Positions 21,288 through 32,129 of a stretch of DNA of 64,000 bases are shown here, one piece after another. Below the pieces are notes generated by a model. The model saw only the letters and a list, made by a program, of their open reading frames with translations. It did not search any database and was not told where the DNA came from. The DNA comes from Macrosoma leucophasiata (taxonomy: Eukaryota; Arthropoda; Insecta; Lepidoptera; Hedylidae): NCBI GenBank assembly GCA_036365455.1, contig JAWQUS010000002.1:1860001-1924000 (forward strand), given 5' to 3'. The translations under genes and the position numbers were made by a program. Positions within the stretch are counted from its first letter, which is position 1. Each line of letters opens with the position of its first letter.

Positions 21288-21351
21288 TAAACACATAGAC
21301 ATCTACATAAAAATTAGAGAAAACCTAAGTTGTTAAGGCTTTGTGATAATT

Positions 21352-21483
21352 AATACGGGGCCATACATTACCATCTAGCTGGAACACGATAGTGCTGAAC
21401 ACTACCATTTGGTGGCAGATAGAATAGGTAATGAGGTATTGTTAACACCCTCGAGCTCTATCACTGGAACTGTACGATCAGTA
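21352..21483 (-). repeat. Family A, 5' half only
   Basis: It runs from GGGGCCATACATTACCATCT to the head terminus ACGATCAGTA. The TTTGGTGGCAGATAGA variant is shared with the copy at 34.5 kb, suggesting a distinct subfamily. Confidence 0.7.
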
Positions 21484-21542
21484 AATCGGATTAATAGACA
21501 GATCTCAGTCCGAGAGCACAGTAATAAGAACCCGTTTAACAT

Positions 21543-21846
21543 ACGTAACTTCACGCCTGTAATCCCCGAAGGGGTAGGCAGAGGTAAATGCATGCATTCA
21601 AGCATACATGCAAACACCCACGATTCGCCGGTTACGTTTTGGCCCATGTAACAGGTGGCGAGCCTATTGACATCTCCGGGCCAAACTTTGAGGTACTGGG
21701 AAATTTCCAGAAAATGGAAAAATCCCAATAGAACCAGAGATAAAGGCTTCTTTCACCATTATCTCTGATAACCCCCTACCCGGGAATCGAACCCAGGACC
21801 TCAGCGTAGTAGTAGTGGCCTGCTACCACTAGGCTACCGAGGCAGT
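21543..21846 (-). repeat. Family B SINE, full length
   Basis: On the minus strand the tRNA-like head is at 21783-21846 with the B box at GGTTCGATTCCCGGG, and the 3' GGGGATTACAGGCGTGAAGT end lies at 21543. It is well preserved. Confidence 0.85.
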
Positions 21847-22026
21847 TGACCGTTTACCATAAAAAAACGTAATTTTAAGATCGTCACAAAAAATGAGCTC
21901 TGTCTATTAATATCCAAGTAACTAGGTACCACAGGATAATCGATATAGTTATAGTAATGTGTCAGGCTCAGGATTTCAATACAGTTGATACACACATTAC
22001 TACTACTCCTTTATATATCTGCGCCA

Positions 22027-22160
22027 GAAATTACGGGGCCGTACATTTCCATCAAATTGAAACACGACAGCGCTGAACACTAACATTTAGCGGCAGATGT
22101 TAATGCGGTGGATCATACACCTGCGAGGTCCGTTACTGCAGCTCTACTACCAGTAAAATT
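22027..22160 (-). repeat. Family A, 5' half, decayed
   Basis: GGGGCCGTACATTTCCATC to ACTACCAGTA, with many substitutions. Confidence 0.65.
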
Positions 22161-23187
22161 ATTTTCTAACAGACAAACAAAAATTTAACTGATTGAATTT
22201 TTGGCATCAGTATCGATCCCTAATCACCTCTGATAGTTATTTTGGAAATATATTTCATGTACAGAATTGACCTCTCTGCAGATTTATATATAGTATAGAT
22301 GATAATACATTGAATATCGGGAATACAACATGGTTTTAAGTGGAATAGTTCTCAGAGAGGTAATATATCGTTTTTGTATACATTTCATTATTTGTATACA
22401 GAAGGCAACTCAAAAAGCATAGCCGATTCCAAATTCGAGCATAGACAATAGAGTATCAACTCGATCAGGGTGCACCACCCCCACATTAATCATCCCCCTC
22501 CCCCTGCCAGGAAGGCGGTCAGGACGCCGAGCGGTTTAGACTGCATTAAGTATCTGTAAATCTGGTGATTTCGAAATGAAACAATGGAATGGCTTTGGTG
22601 TGGAAGTGTTTTTGCAGACATTTTTTTTTCTCGTAGGAATAAGAAATTTTAGTTTATTTTTCTAAAACTAAGTGCATGTCGGAATCACCTGTTTTCTTTA
22701 ATATCTTCAAAAATATGTTAAAAATATACATTTGATATACTTACAATAAACGCAATTGTTTTATTTGATATGTTTTGAAAAACTATTTTCCTAACCTAAA
22801 CTTCTATCCATCCATTAAGCCGAAAACATTCCGGCATATTAAGGTGGAAATTACACGGCGCGGGGGAATCACAAAGGGAGAGAAAAGAATATGCCAAAAA
22901 AAAAACAAAAGAGAGGAAAAAATAAGTAAAAAAAATATACAAAACAAACAAAAGGGGCTAAAAAACTACTCAAAAAAAAAACAATCAAAATAAAAAAAAT
23001 ACAAAAAAAAGTATACGGCCTCCCTTAGTGAGTTACCCTGCGTACCAGTATCCCCTTCAACAGAACACGCCCCCGACGCTTCGGGGGCAGATAGGCCCGG
23101 GGAATGAGGACTTCCTCGACCCCCGAACCATCCCCTTCCTCTGTACGCTTCACGTGCGGAGGGAGGGATGATGATTATTCGTTTGTT
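22161..23187. other. Unique DNA; A-rich tract and GC-rich island
   Basis: 22880-23010 is A-rich and low-complexity, and the lysine-rich open frame there is an artefact of it. 23015-23170 is GC-rich with a CCCCCGACGCTTCGGGGG hairpin and CCCC/GGGG runs. Its abrupt edges suggest an old insertion of unknown type. Confidence 0.4.
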
Positions 23188-23300
23188 ACACGGCACAAAG
23201 GCATACTTTAGGCCTCAGGAGTGGCAACGCATCTACATTGGAATCTCTGGTTTTATGTAGATGTTCATTAGTAACATTATTACTTACCATCAATGTAAAA
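23188..23300 (+). repeat. Family A, 3' half
   Basis: GGCACAAAGGCAT, TAGGCCTCAGGAGTGGCAAC and a decayed tail. Confidence 0.65.
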
Positions 23301-23337
23301 AAAAGAACTGCTGGTACCTTTATGCTCGGTAAGTTTT

Positions 23338-24242
23338 TAGGGTTCCGTAGTAGTAAGTATACAACATAGTCACGCCGCCAAAGTGGTAGAATAATAATAA
23401 TAATGGCAACCCATTATACGTCCCACTGCTGGGCACGAGTCTCTCCCCTTTGGGGGGAGGCCTGGAGCTTACTCCACCACGCTGCTCCAATGCGAATTGG
23501 TGGAGGTGGGTGGGTTAGTGGCCAACCCACTGTCGGATGTTTTCAAACCGCCCATAAGGCCTCCGACAAGGTTTAACGACTGCTATCCATCGATAGTAAC
23601 CGGGACCGACGGCTTAACGTGCCCTCCGAAGCACGGAAACGCGCATTTAATTGGCCACTAGCGGTCACCCATCACACTACCCGACCGCGCCCGTAGTGCT
23701 TAACCGAGCAGATCGCTTACGATCTACACCAGCCGCTGGGCCATGCGCGCTTCAAGTGGTAGAATAAATCATGAAAAATAAAATTATTTGGGGTACCTCC
23801 TCTACGCTAAACACAAAGATATTTTTCTTATTTTTCGTTTTCTATATAGTGTGGGATATTGATGGATAGGTCTTTCAAAAATGTTAGGGGTGTGCTTACA
23901 TCAGTTTTGGATTTAGTTAACTGTTCGTGATTTATTAAGCTTTAAAGTGCCAATTTTCGTAAGAGTCAAAACCCCCCCTTCCTCTACCAACTAAACGGTT
24001 GTTGTTAGAAATTCAAACTTTACGGCAACAGTAGCTACATATAACGAATTAAAAGGAAAACTATCACACCTAAGTTGGCTTTACAAGATTGCGAGTAAAA
24101 GCCAACCAAATGTAATACTCGAATTTTTTGAACAACTCCATAGAAATTATTTATATATTTTTTTCATTACATTAATCAAACCTAAAAACTACGGAACCCT
24201 AAACTGCGCGTGGCCCGACACGCACATGACCGGTTCCTTTTA
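23338..24242 (+). repeat. Family G repeat, interrupted by SINE H
   Basis: It starts TAGGGTTCCGTAG and ends with ACTACGGAACCCTAAA, which is its inverse. After that comes GCGCGTGGCCCGACACGCAC, a motif typical of a very abundant lepidopteran repeat. No protein is encoded. About 360 bp of its length is the H insert. Confidence 0.6.
23395..23753 (-). repeat. Family H, 5S rRNA-derived SINE
   Basis: On the minus strand the head resembles the 3' half of 5S rRNA: TTAAGCA, CGGGCGCGGT and GATGGGTGACCGC (23653-23703), which include the 5S internal promoter boxes. The body ends GCCCAGCAGTGGGACGT and GGGTTGCC(ATT)n, similar to the tails of RTE-like LINE D and of repeat I. A perfect 14-bp target duplication AAGTGGTAGAATAA lies at 23381-23394 and 23754-23767, so this is a complete retroposed unit (SINE3 class by design). 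Confidence 0.8.
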
Positions 24243-24640
24243 TCTGGTACTGTCACATGCTCAGTTTTAAACTATTTTTAAAAATATAATCAAAGCACGT
24301 CGTAGAGTTCAGTCTTTCAAAAATATGAGACAATAAAAATAAATTAAATGCTATAATTCACATGAAAAAGTAATAAAGTATATTTCAAAATTTAACAACT
24401 CTACGGTGTTCTTAATTATAATATAAGTTGACTCAATGTCAGTTTGATTTGTCACAGCCCTAATTATATTTCGAGATCGTATCTCATTAAAGTTCATTAT
24501 AATGTTGGAGGGATACTGAACCCTCCAAGTACTGTTGGCTCTGCAAGGCTAGAAATTTTTGTAGGGATGAATCATAACATGCTAAGTACATAAATAAACC
24601 ATCGCCTGGCAAGGATCAACCCGTCACGTCATTTGGATTT
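24243..24640. other. Unique AT-rich DNA
   Basis: No gene or repeat recognised. Confidence 0.4.
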
Positions 24641-24933
24641 TTTTTTATGTAATAAAAGTGGCAAACAAGCATGCAGTTCACATTGATGTTAAGTGATGAC
24701 TGCAGCCTATAGACAACCACACAATGACCAGAGGTCAAAATGCAGATGCGCTGCCACTCCTGAGACATTAGGTGTTATGCTTCTTTGCCGGAAATTACAG
24801 GGCCGTACATTACCACCTGACCGGAACACGATAGTGATTAACACTACCATTTAGCGGCAAATATATTAGTTAATGCGGTGGTGCCTACGCCCGCGTCCCT
24901 GGAGCTCCGTCACTGGATCTCTACCACCAGTAG
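24641..24933 (-). repeat. Family A, near full length
   Basis: The head region has a small duplication (CCTGGAGCTCCGTCACTGG). Confidence 0.85.
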
Positions 24934-25154
24934 CAGATTTCTGATGAGAAAAGTTACTTCCATATTTTATCTGGCTCGATTGCGACCATTTATATTGCGT
25001 CTAAAGATTAATTTTTGTGTGTTCGGATGTTTAAAGAAAATCACGATTTGTTTACTGCAAATGAGCGACTCAATCGTATATCAATAGCAGGCTAATTGAT
25101 GTACAATTTACATTACATCATACGCTCGATACTTAATTTATTGAATTCGTCCTT

Positions 25155-25372
25155 TTTAATCTAATGGCAGTGGCAAACAAGCATGCAGTTCATATTAATG
25201 TTAAGTGATGACTGCAGCCTAGAGACGTAGAGACACCCACACAAAATCCAAGGTCAAAATGCAGATGCGTTACCACTCCTGAGGCCTAAGGTGTTATGCC
25301 TCTGTGCCGGAAATTACAAGGCCGTTGATGCCTACGCCCTCGAGTTCCGCCACTAGACCTCTACCACCAGTA
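25155..25372 (-). repeat. Family A with ~80-bp internal deletion
   Basis: The block from ACATTACCACC to the AATGCGG region is missing (AAGGCCG joins TTGATGCCTACG). Both ends are present. Confidence 0.8.
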
Positions 25373-26015
25373 AAATAAAATGTCAGATTTTCTAAATATT
25401 ACTTTGAAGAACAGTAATACAATAATGATTTTTAGTTAAATAATGCCAAATAAATAAAAAAATGCGTAGAAAAGTTCTGTTTATTAAAAATTACAAAAGA
25501 TTTAACAGAGTTAAATATTAAATGTAGCAAATATCCGATAAAGCAACAGTCAAATGGCAATAATTGTATTTGTAATACTTTATTGCCATTACACATTGCA
25601 GTTGAAAACATCAACCAGTACATTGAACAACAAAAGAACATTTCAAAATTGGCATTCCGGAATTGGCGACGTCGGCCGACCGCGCCCGAATACTTCCGAA
25701 ATTCGCCGAGAGGGGGTGACAGGAAGATGTAATGATGTTTGTCAAATGGAAAATGAGATAGGGAAATGTAGACGGGGCTGAATTTGCGACCTTTTTGCTG
25801 ATGCTGCTTCGACACAGTCCGTGTGGGTGCTACGCTTTATGTTTTACACTGAGGCATAACGTTCAAGTTTTTATTTTTTGTTATTTTTATTTTATTATAT
25901 TGTATTTGAAAATATGGATGACTTCTGTATTTTTGACGTGTAATCGTTTTATAAATCGGTGAACGCAGCGCCGGCTTCTTCGTTCTTCGTTTTTTCAAAA
26001 AAGCGTTATTTTTTA
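25373..26015. other. Unique DNA
   Basis: An open frame on the minus strand (25432-25815, 127 codons) is AT-driven, and I recognise no domain in it. Confidence 0.4.
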
Positions 26016-26117
26016 TTTTACTGTAATGGAAGTGGCAAACAAGAATGCAGTTCACATTAATGTTAAGAGATGACTGCAGGCAGCCTAGACACCTACACAA
26101 AGACCAAGGTCAATTTT
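26016..26117 (-). repeat. Family A, 3' third
   Basis: It runs from ACTGTAATGGAAGTGGCAAA to ACCAAGGTCAA and breaks off at a T-run. Confidence 0.7.
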
Positions 26118-26289
26118 TTTTTATAATTGTTTTACGGCCACGGATTCAAGTCCTTAACAGCCAATCTTCAGTAATGTTTATCTTCATTTCTTATCATAAT
26201 GAATATCCATATGGAAGATGACGATGATTGGATGCTTCCATGTGGAATATGATGAGATGGCTCCAGTAAAGTGATGGGGACTTTACTAG

Positions 26290-26492
26290 GAGATTTTACG
26301 AAGTTTTGGAGGCAACATGAAAAATCACTTTTCACTTCATAATATCACTTTCCTGCACCCGTGAACGTTATCGAATGTTATGTGATAAAAATCCCACCAT
26401 TTTTACACATAAAAAGACGACTATACACAAGTTTCGAAAATAATATCACGCAGCGACACAGATCTTTTCCGCGTTCCCGCCAAAAAACCGAC
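26290..26492 (+). repeat. Family N, old fragment
   Basis: GAAGTTTTGGAGGCAAC and the terminal TTCCCGCCAAAA are shared with the copies at 5.6 and 9.3 kb. Much of the middle has diverged. Confidence 0.5.
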
Positions 26493-26498
26493 CAATGT

Positions 26499-26580
26499 AA
26501 AAATGCAGATGTGTTGCCACTCCTGACGCCTGCAGTCATCGCTTAACATCAATGTAATCTGCACACTTTATTGCCGCCTT
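26499..26580 (+). repeat. Family A, 3' remnant with internal deletion
   Basis: ATGCAGATGTGTTGCCACTC (minus-like) joins CTGCAGTCATCGCTTAACAT (plus), so the piece is rearranged. Confidence 0.5.
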
Positions 26581-26775
26581 TCTAAAATAAAAAAATATAA
26601 TAAGACAAAATATACATGTACATACTTGTTTCATTATAATTCGATTAATGAATATCTATCATTCATTATTTACCATAGCCCTATGTATGTAACATACCTA
26701 AACTGCCCCATAATTTTGACACGGTCTCGTTAAGCAGAATACGTCATGCTAGCGTTGGCAAAAATTATTTTTCAT

Positions 26776-27112
26776 ATTTTATTTTTAAAGAAAAATGGAA
26801 AGAAAAATTTGGCTTCAGGCGAGGCTCGAACTCGCGACCTACTGGGAATCTAGTCCAGCCGCTCTTCCAATTGAGCTACTGAAGCCCTGCCCGATTTGTC
26901 AAATCTTTCCTTCACATCTATTGCATTGCTTTATGGTAGCAGTAGCGCCATTTATTACCAACTATGCTAGTTAGGCAACCGATATAATAGACTTTTCAGT
27001 TTATTGAATATCGTAAAGAAGTCGCTTTTACCCTTAATAATTTTTCTTTCCATTTTTCTTTAAAAATAAAATATATTTCACAAGCATGTGTTAATGCGAA
27101 ATAATATCAAAC
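26776..27112 (-). mobile_element. Family F retroposon, one arm collapsed
   Basis: A perfect 13-bp duplication AATTATTTTTCAT (26763-26775, 27113-27125). It retains the tRNA-like cassette at 26811-26885 (minus) and the centre, but the other arm is reduced to the 23-bp block AATTTTTCTTTCC...TTTCTTT. Read on the minus strand it is: 5' leader, short arm, centre, tRNA-like cassette, short arm, A-rich 3' end. This may be the simplest form of the family. Confidence 0.85.
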
Positions 27113-27125
27113 AATTATTTTTCAT

Positions 27126-28198
27126 GCTGATAAATGCATTAGATGTCGTTTATTTATATATCAATGAATTGTTAACAAAGTAATATATAACCTAAGTGCT
27201 CTAATAAGCATTGCCCTTTTCAGCAGTGGAATGTTGACATTTAATTAAAACGAACGCCGCTTCAATTATACATGTACGGATTAAATGGTCTCGATTAAAT
27301 ATTTGATAATTGTAATATTTCGTATCTATTTATGTAGACCTCCGACCATGCGTTCCAGCCACGCAGTGGAAATTGAAAACAAAGTTTTTGTTCCAATTTT
27401 CTACATTTGAAAGTTAGGCTGAACGGCCGTAAATCCATTGCCCGTGCAACGAACAAAAAAAGAATACGATACTCTACATATTAATTAATTTCCTTTATTT
27501 GATCCTTTTAAAACAACGCAAACAGAAAAACCGATTCGGCATCCCGAAAGGTCTGTTTTGTTCTTTTATGCGAAAAATTTAAATAGTGAATTACGGTCGC
27601 GTAAAAAAAGGAGAGCGTTCCAAGTTCGAATTCGGATTCTAGCTCAATGGGTGCGGCAATAAATCTTTGCGTCTCAACAGCTGATGTTCGTTCGAAATTC
27701 GAAACAGCGGAGCCCTATCGTCTCCCGGACAGAGCGTGTGGTGCAAAGATAAAATAAATGGAGGAACAGTGAAAAATGACGACGCGCCGGCGGCGTGGAA
27801 GACATCTGAAAGGGTCGCTTTCGACCGGGTTAGATGCTTTGTGTTTTTGTGCCGGGACGGTTCGTTTTGTGAAACTTAGATTTCATTCTTTTTTTTAAAG
27901 TACAGTTTGGCTGTTGCACCGTTCAGCCTACGTCTTGAATATTGGGTGATATCTGTACGTATCTTAATACTATCCCTAATTTCTACTGTGCTTCTGTGAT
28001 GGAGCTCGAGAAGGGTGACTCCCTAATTAATCTATTTTCCGTTATCTTAGCAACTGGCAAACACAGCTTTCAATTGCGAAAATTTATGCTTGTAAACGTG
28101 AAGTGAGTGGCTACCATTTTTCTCTAAACTCATGCAACAAACATCATTGTTAGCTGGTGCAAGTCTAAATTTGCGCAAATAAGACGTAAGATGTGTGT
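27126..28198. other. Unique DNA
   Basis: GC-richer from about 27600 to 27860, with no coding run or repeat identified. Confidence 0.4.
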
Positions 28199-28395
28199 GT
28201 GGCCGGCATTAGTGTTCAGTGCTATCGTGTTCCGATGTCCGGATCTGTTAATTTACTAACAACCCTACATTTTTGCACAGAGCAATTACAGCTCCGGCCT
28301 CAAAAGTGGGACCTGGATCGAAATCTCTGGTTTTTAGTACTAGTATTAATTTATTAATATTAACACGAACTACTGTGTGCTACTTAAAGATGTAC
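28199..28395 (+). repeat. Family A, strongly decayed
   Basis: TTAGTGTTCAGTGCTATCGT and GCCTCAAAAGTGGGACC remain recognisable. Confidence 0.5.
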
Positions 28396-28463
28396 GCTAT
28401 GATAGTAACAACAACGCATCTGCTTTGGGACCTATGACTTTCGGGTAGATGTTTATTTAATAA

Positions 28464-28830
28464 CTAGCTGTGCCCGCGACTTTGTTCGTTCGTTCGTGGT
28501 ATAGTGACTTTGGGACTTTGTGCAGCGCTTTTGATATAATTTTTGGTAAATTTTGGATCATAAACACTTTTGGGCAGCTATTTTACAGTAATGCTTCTCT
28601 GTACACGATATTAGACGTATGACCATTGGGCATAAAAGCACACAGGCTGCTAGGATTGCGAAAATTGCTAATTATGTGTTTAAACGCGCAATTGTTAGTA
28701 CCTACAACCTACAAACGTCCATCTTATGCTGATTCGTATTTTCGAAAAGGCCATTTCAAACTTCCATGCATTATATTTTTTATAGACAATTATTATAATG
28801 TTTTGTAAAGTTTCATTCAATAAGGCTGGG
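28464..28830 (-). mobile_element. Family K-like fragment
   Basis: It starts CTAGCTGTGCCCGCGACTT preceded by A, the reverse of a CTAG|T Helitron-type end. A TTCG microsatellite follows. The other end is not defined, so its extent is approximate. Confidence 0.4.
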
Positions 28831-28877
28831 TTGCACCAAGATATTTGTTAAAGTTATTGTGTGTTATTGTTGTGTTG

Positions 28878-29057
28878 TTATTGTACGGCTCTGTAATTTC
28901 CGGCACAGAGGCATAAAACCTAATGCCTCAGGAGTGGCAGCGCATTTGCATTTTGACCTCTGGTCATTGTGTGGGTGTCTATAGGCTGCAGTCATCACTT
29001 AACATCAATGTGAACTGCACTTGTTTGCCACGATCATTAAAAAAAAAAAAAAAAAAA
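28878..29057 (+). repeat. Family A, 3' 60%
   Basis: It begins GTACGGCTCTGTAATTTCCG and ends with a 17-A tail. The long clean A-run suggests a relatively young, 5'-truncated insertion. Confidence 0.8.
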
Positions 29058-29462
29058 TTTCAAATTCTTATCGAACTTAAAAAAATCTGTTAAACTCAGA
29101 GAAGGATGTGAAATGTTACAATAACTTCAGTATTCCCTTACGGTAAAAATGTGAACTACACTGTTTGTATACTTTGATCATTAACTGAATAATTTCCGAT
29201 ACATCACCACAAGCCCTTCCGCTAGTTGAATGACCATAAATCCGATAGGTTACTTATCTAAACATGACCTAAGTGTCTGGTCTGGAGCTTGTCTAGACTT
29301 TGTTATGAAATTGGTAAGTCTGCAATATTTAGATTATTTTGGGAATAGCATTATAACGTCTGTGGGCTAAGATGAAGGAAATTTCAGCAATGTATGGCTT
29401 AATCAAAAACTCCATATATGAAAAGGCATCAATTAAAAAGTCACACATTCACATTAAACTTC
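29058..29462. other. Unique AT-rich DNA
   Basis: Nothing recognised. Confidence 0.4.
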
Positions 29463-29471
29463 GACTCTTTT

Positions 29472-29716
29472 AATAATTGTTTTATATTATTTCGCATTAA
29501 CACATGCTTGTGAAATATATTTTATTTTTAAAGAAAAATGGAAAGAAAAATTTGACTTCAGGCGAGACTCGAACTCGCGACCTACTGAGAATCTAGTCCA
29601 GCCGCTCTTCCAATTGAGCTACTGAAGCCCTGTCTGATTTGTCAAATATTTCCTTCACATCTATTGCATTGCTTTATGGTAGCAGCAGCGCCATCTATTA
29701 CCAACTATGCTAGTTA
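29472..29716 (+). mobile_element. Family F retroposon, truncated after the centre
   Basis: A perfect 9-bp duplication GACTCTTTT (29463-29471, 29717-29725). It keeps the long ATTGTTTTATATTATTTCGC end, the antisense tRNA-like cassette (29554-29628) and part of the centre, and stops at CTATGCTAGTTA. It lacks the second arm and the A-rich end, so it is incomplete at the inferred 3' side. Confidence 0.8.
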
Positions 29717-29725
29717 GACTCTTTT

Positions 29726-30476
29726 CTTCATTTTACAACCAAATTGTTTCGTCGGCTTGGTTTGGCAAGTACGTTACCAGGCTCGTAAAACTGACCAAGA
29801 GGTCGCTTTGCACGACGTTTAACGACACGATTAACAGAAGCTCCCAAGCTACTTTGACACCCTGGTACTGAATTGAAGATTAAGGTTAACCCACGTATTG
29901 CTCTGGTACTTATAAGAAATACATACATACATAAGTTTGTAAGTAGGCAACATATCTCAAAGCTTATTTATTTTATTAATATTCTTTGTAATTAATTGTT
30001 TGAAGGAAAATGTTATTTTTTGAATTTGATAAATGTTACCAGTCTCTTAGAAAATTTATGCAGTTTTAGAGACAAGAAAAAAAATACATGCCACCGTATC
30101 TCTGTGGTAATATGACAATGCGACCCAAAAAATTATAAATAATAACAGTAAACAGGTTTTATCGTTGATCTAAGCTAAATTATACATAAATGATTGATCG
30201 TTAACATTACGTTTCTGTCAAGTTTTATTTGGAGATTGAAATTTGGAAAGCCATTTATATAATACGCTATAGATATTTATCACATCTGAACATTATTCAT
30301 TCCAAATTATATTGTAGAATAATATATTGATAGAAAAACACGAATTAGCTGATTATGAACGAATATGATTTATTCGTGTAGTTTTCAATTCGCAATTGGA
30401 TTAAAGTATAAGAATATTCAAATTCAAGGTTTAATTCCAAATTTAAATCGACACTTTTATTAAAGCTAACATTTTG
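29726..30476. other. Unique DNA
   Basis: A short ATACATACATACATA microsatellite lies at 29920-29935. It resembles RTE-type tails, but no LINE sequence precedes it. No gene is recognised. Confidence 0.4.
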
Positions 30477-30900
30477 TTAGAGTTCCGTACCTAAGAGGTA
30501 AAAAAGGGACCCTATTAATAAGCCTCCGCTGTCTGTGCGTCCGTCTGTCTGTCGCCACTCTGTATCAAATAAACCGTGGTGGCTAGAAAGCTGAATTTTT
30601 CACAAATTATATTTATTTATGTTGCCGCTATAACAATAATTTTTAAAAATTAATAAATTATTAAGCGGGTTCCCATAAAATACACGTGTTTTCTTTTCAA
30701 TATTAATAACGGCAGCAGGTAGACGCTTAATTTTTTTACAGAAAATAAAGTTTCTTATATTACCTTGCATAAAAAATAATGAATTTAAAAAAAGTAAATA
30801 TTAAAGGGAGGCTCTCATACAAACGTAATTTTTAGGGATTTTTTATTGTACGGAATTATTTTTGGCTCGAGTCCGACTCGCAATTGGCCGGATTATTATT
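30477..30900 (+). repeat. Family G repeat, copy 2
   Basis: Begins GTTAGAGTTCCGTACC, then GGGACCCTATTAATAAG, a GTCTGT/CCGTCTGT-rich stretch and GTTGCCGCTATAACAA. The 3' end is CGAGTCCGACTCGCAATTGG followed by CCGG, which matches a very common lepidopteran repeat. Non-coding. Confidence 0.7.
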
Positions 30901-31214
30901 TTTCCAAAACAAAACAGTTATTATTTTTGAAAGTAGAATTGTGTCAAAGAATTATAAGTTTGTCTTATAGATCAATCTTACCTAAACGGTCAACATTCCA
31001 AACAGCGAAAGGCACTTACCTGAAATAAAGAAAAGAAAAAAAACGTTAATTAATATAACAATGAAAAACCGCGCCCCATTGTAATTTATTTACACAAAAA
31101 GCTCCTTTAATTATAATTAATATTTACAAGACGAGAAAAATTAGGAAGCTACTGCCTTGAGAATTTTTTTAGATCTGTGTACCCTTGTACCAAGGTGTAT
31201 TTGTCGTTTGAAGA

Positions 31215-31507
31215 CATAGAGCAACACCGGAGAGGAGTAGCCATATGCAAGCTTTCCCCTCTGACAAAGTACAAGCCCAAATGGGCCTATACCTGTCACT
31301 TAGATGTTTAAATGTGTGCGTGAAATTGTTTCTGTATTTTGTTAAAGTCAAGGTGTGAGTTTCGTAGTAATAGACGATTTTTTTAGCGTGCGTGTGTGTC
31401 CCACGCATTTCCCCCCGCAAATAATGACAGACTGTTTTGCATCGGTAATAAACGGTATGGCTACTCGTCTCCAGTCCGCCGCGGCCTGTGGCCCGTGTTG
31501 CTCTATG
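31215..31507. mobile_element. Family J hAT-type MITE, uninterrupted copy
   Basis: Terminal inverted repeats start CATAGAGCAACAC. Perfect 8-bp duplications TTTGAAGA lie at 31207-31214 and 31508-31515. Length 293 bp. The interior includes GTGAGTTTCGTAGTAATAGA and GACAGACTGTTTTGCATCGG. The left terminal repeat has lost ~25 bp. Longer open frames crossing it are not genes. Confidence 0.9.
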
Positions 31508-31579
31508 TTTGAAGATGGTGATTGGGGCTTGTTCATTAGTAAGCAGAATATTTACTGAATCAAATGAAGATATGCAGCA

Positions 31580-31775
31580 AAACTGATAGTAGAGTTCCAT
31601 CGTAGAAGCTGGAGGGCGAAGGCACCATCGCATTACGTAATCTATCTGCCGCCTTTTAGCGGCAGTTGGATTAGGAACACGATAGTGCTGAACACTACTA
31701 TTTAGCGGCAGATACATCAGGTAATGCGGTTGTGCCTACGCACTCGAACTGCTACACTGGAAATCTACTACCAGC
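31580..31775. repeat. Family A composite: plus head joined to minus 5' half
   Basis: A plus-strand head (GATAGTAGAGTTCCATCG to ATCTATCTGCCGCC) meets a minus-strand 5' half (TAGCGGCAG to CTACTACCAGC). The joint forms the hairpin CTGCCGC...GCGGCAG. Head-to-head inversion of a single insertion is likely. Confidence 0.65.
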
Positions 31776-31975
31776 GTTTGTTTCAAAGACAAAATAACAG
31801 TACCTAGATGCTATATTAGTTATAAATTATCTCCGACTTACTCCGTCTTTAGCTGATATCCAACAGACTACAATAAAAGCATTCAATGAACCTGTAAAAG
31901 GACTGCATTTTTTTGCAAAAACCTATAGAATACATTACTGTAGTTTATCATAATTAGAAACTACTCAAAAGTTGT

Positions 31976-32129
31976 CTTTTTGTGTAAGGAAGGAGGCAAA
32001 TAAGCATGCAACTCACATTGATGTTAAGTGATAACTGCAGCTTATAGACGTCAACCCAAAAACCAGAGGTCAAAATGTAGATGCGTTGCCACCCCCGAGA
32101 CCTAAGTCGTTATGTCTTTGTGATAGTTA
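31976..32129 (-). repeat. Family A, interrupted by element K
   Basis: A minus-strand tail half, up to CTTTGTGATAGTTA. The next family bases (TTACGG) resume at 32479 beyond the K insertion and decay soon after. Confidence 0.7.

Noticed and set aside
22775..22993. Lysine-rich open frame
   Set aside because: Produced by A-rich low-complexity DNA.
28480..28496. TTCG/GTTC short repeat read as a CRISPR or satellite
   Set aside because: Only a few units, part of a K-like repeat end. No spacers or array.
29920..29935. ACAT repeat as the tail of another C LINE
   Set aside because: The preceding bases lack the GGCGTGAAGAT block, so only a microsatellite is supported.
31169..31717. 182-codon open frame on the minus strand
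   Set aside because: It runs across the J MITE and a rearranged A copy, so it is an accidental frame through repeats.
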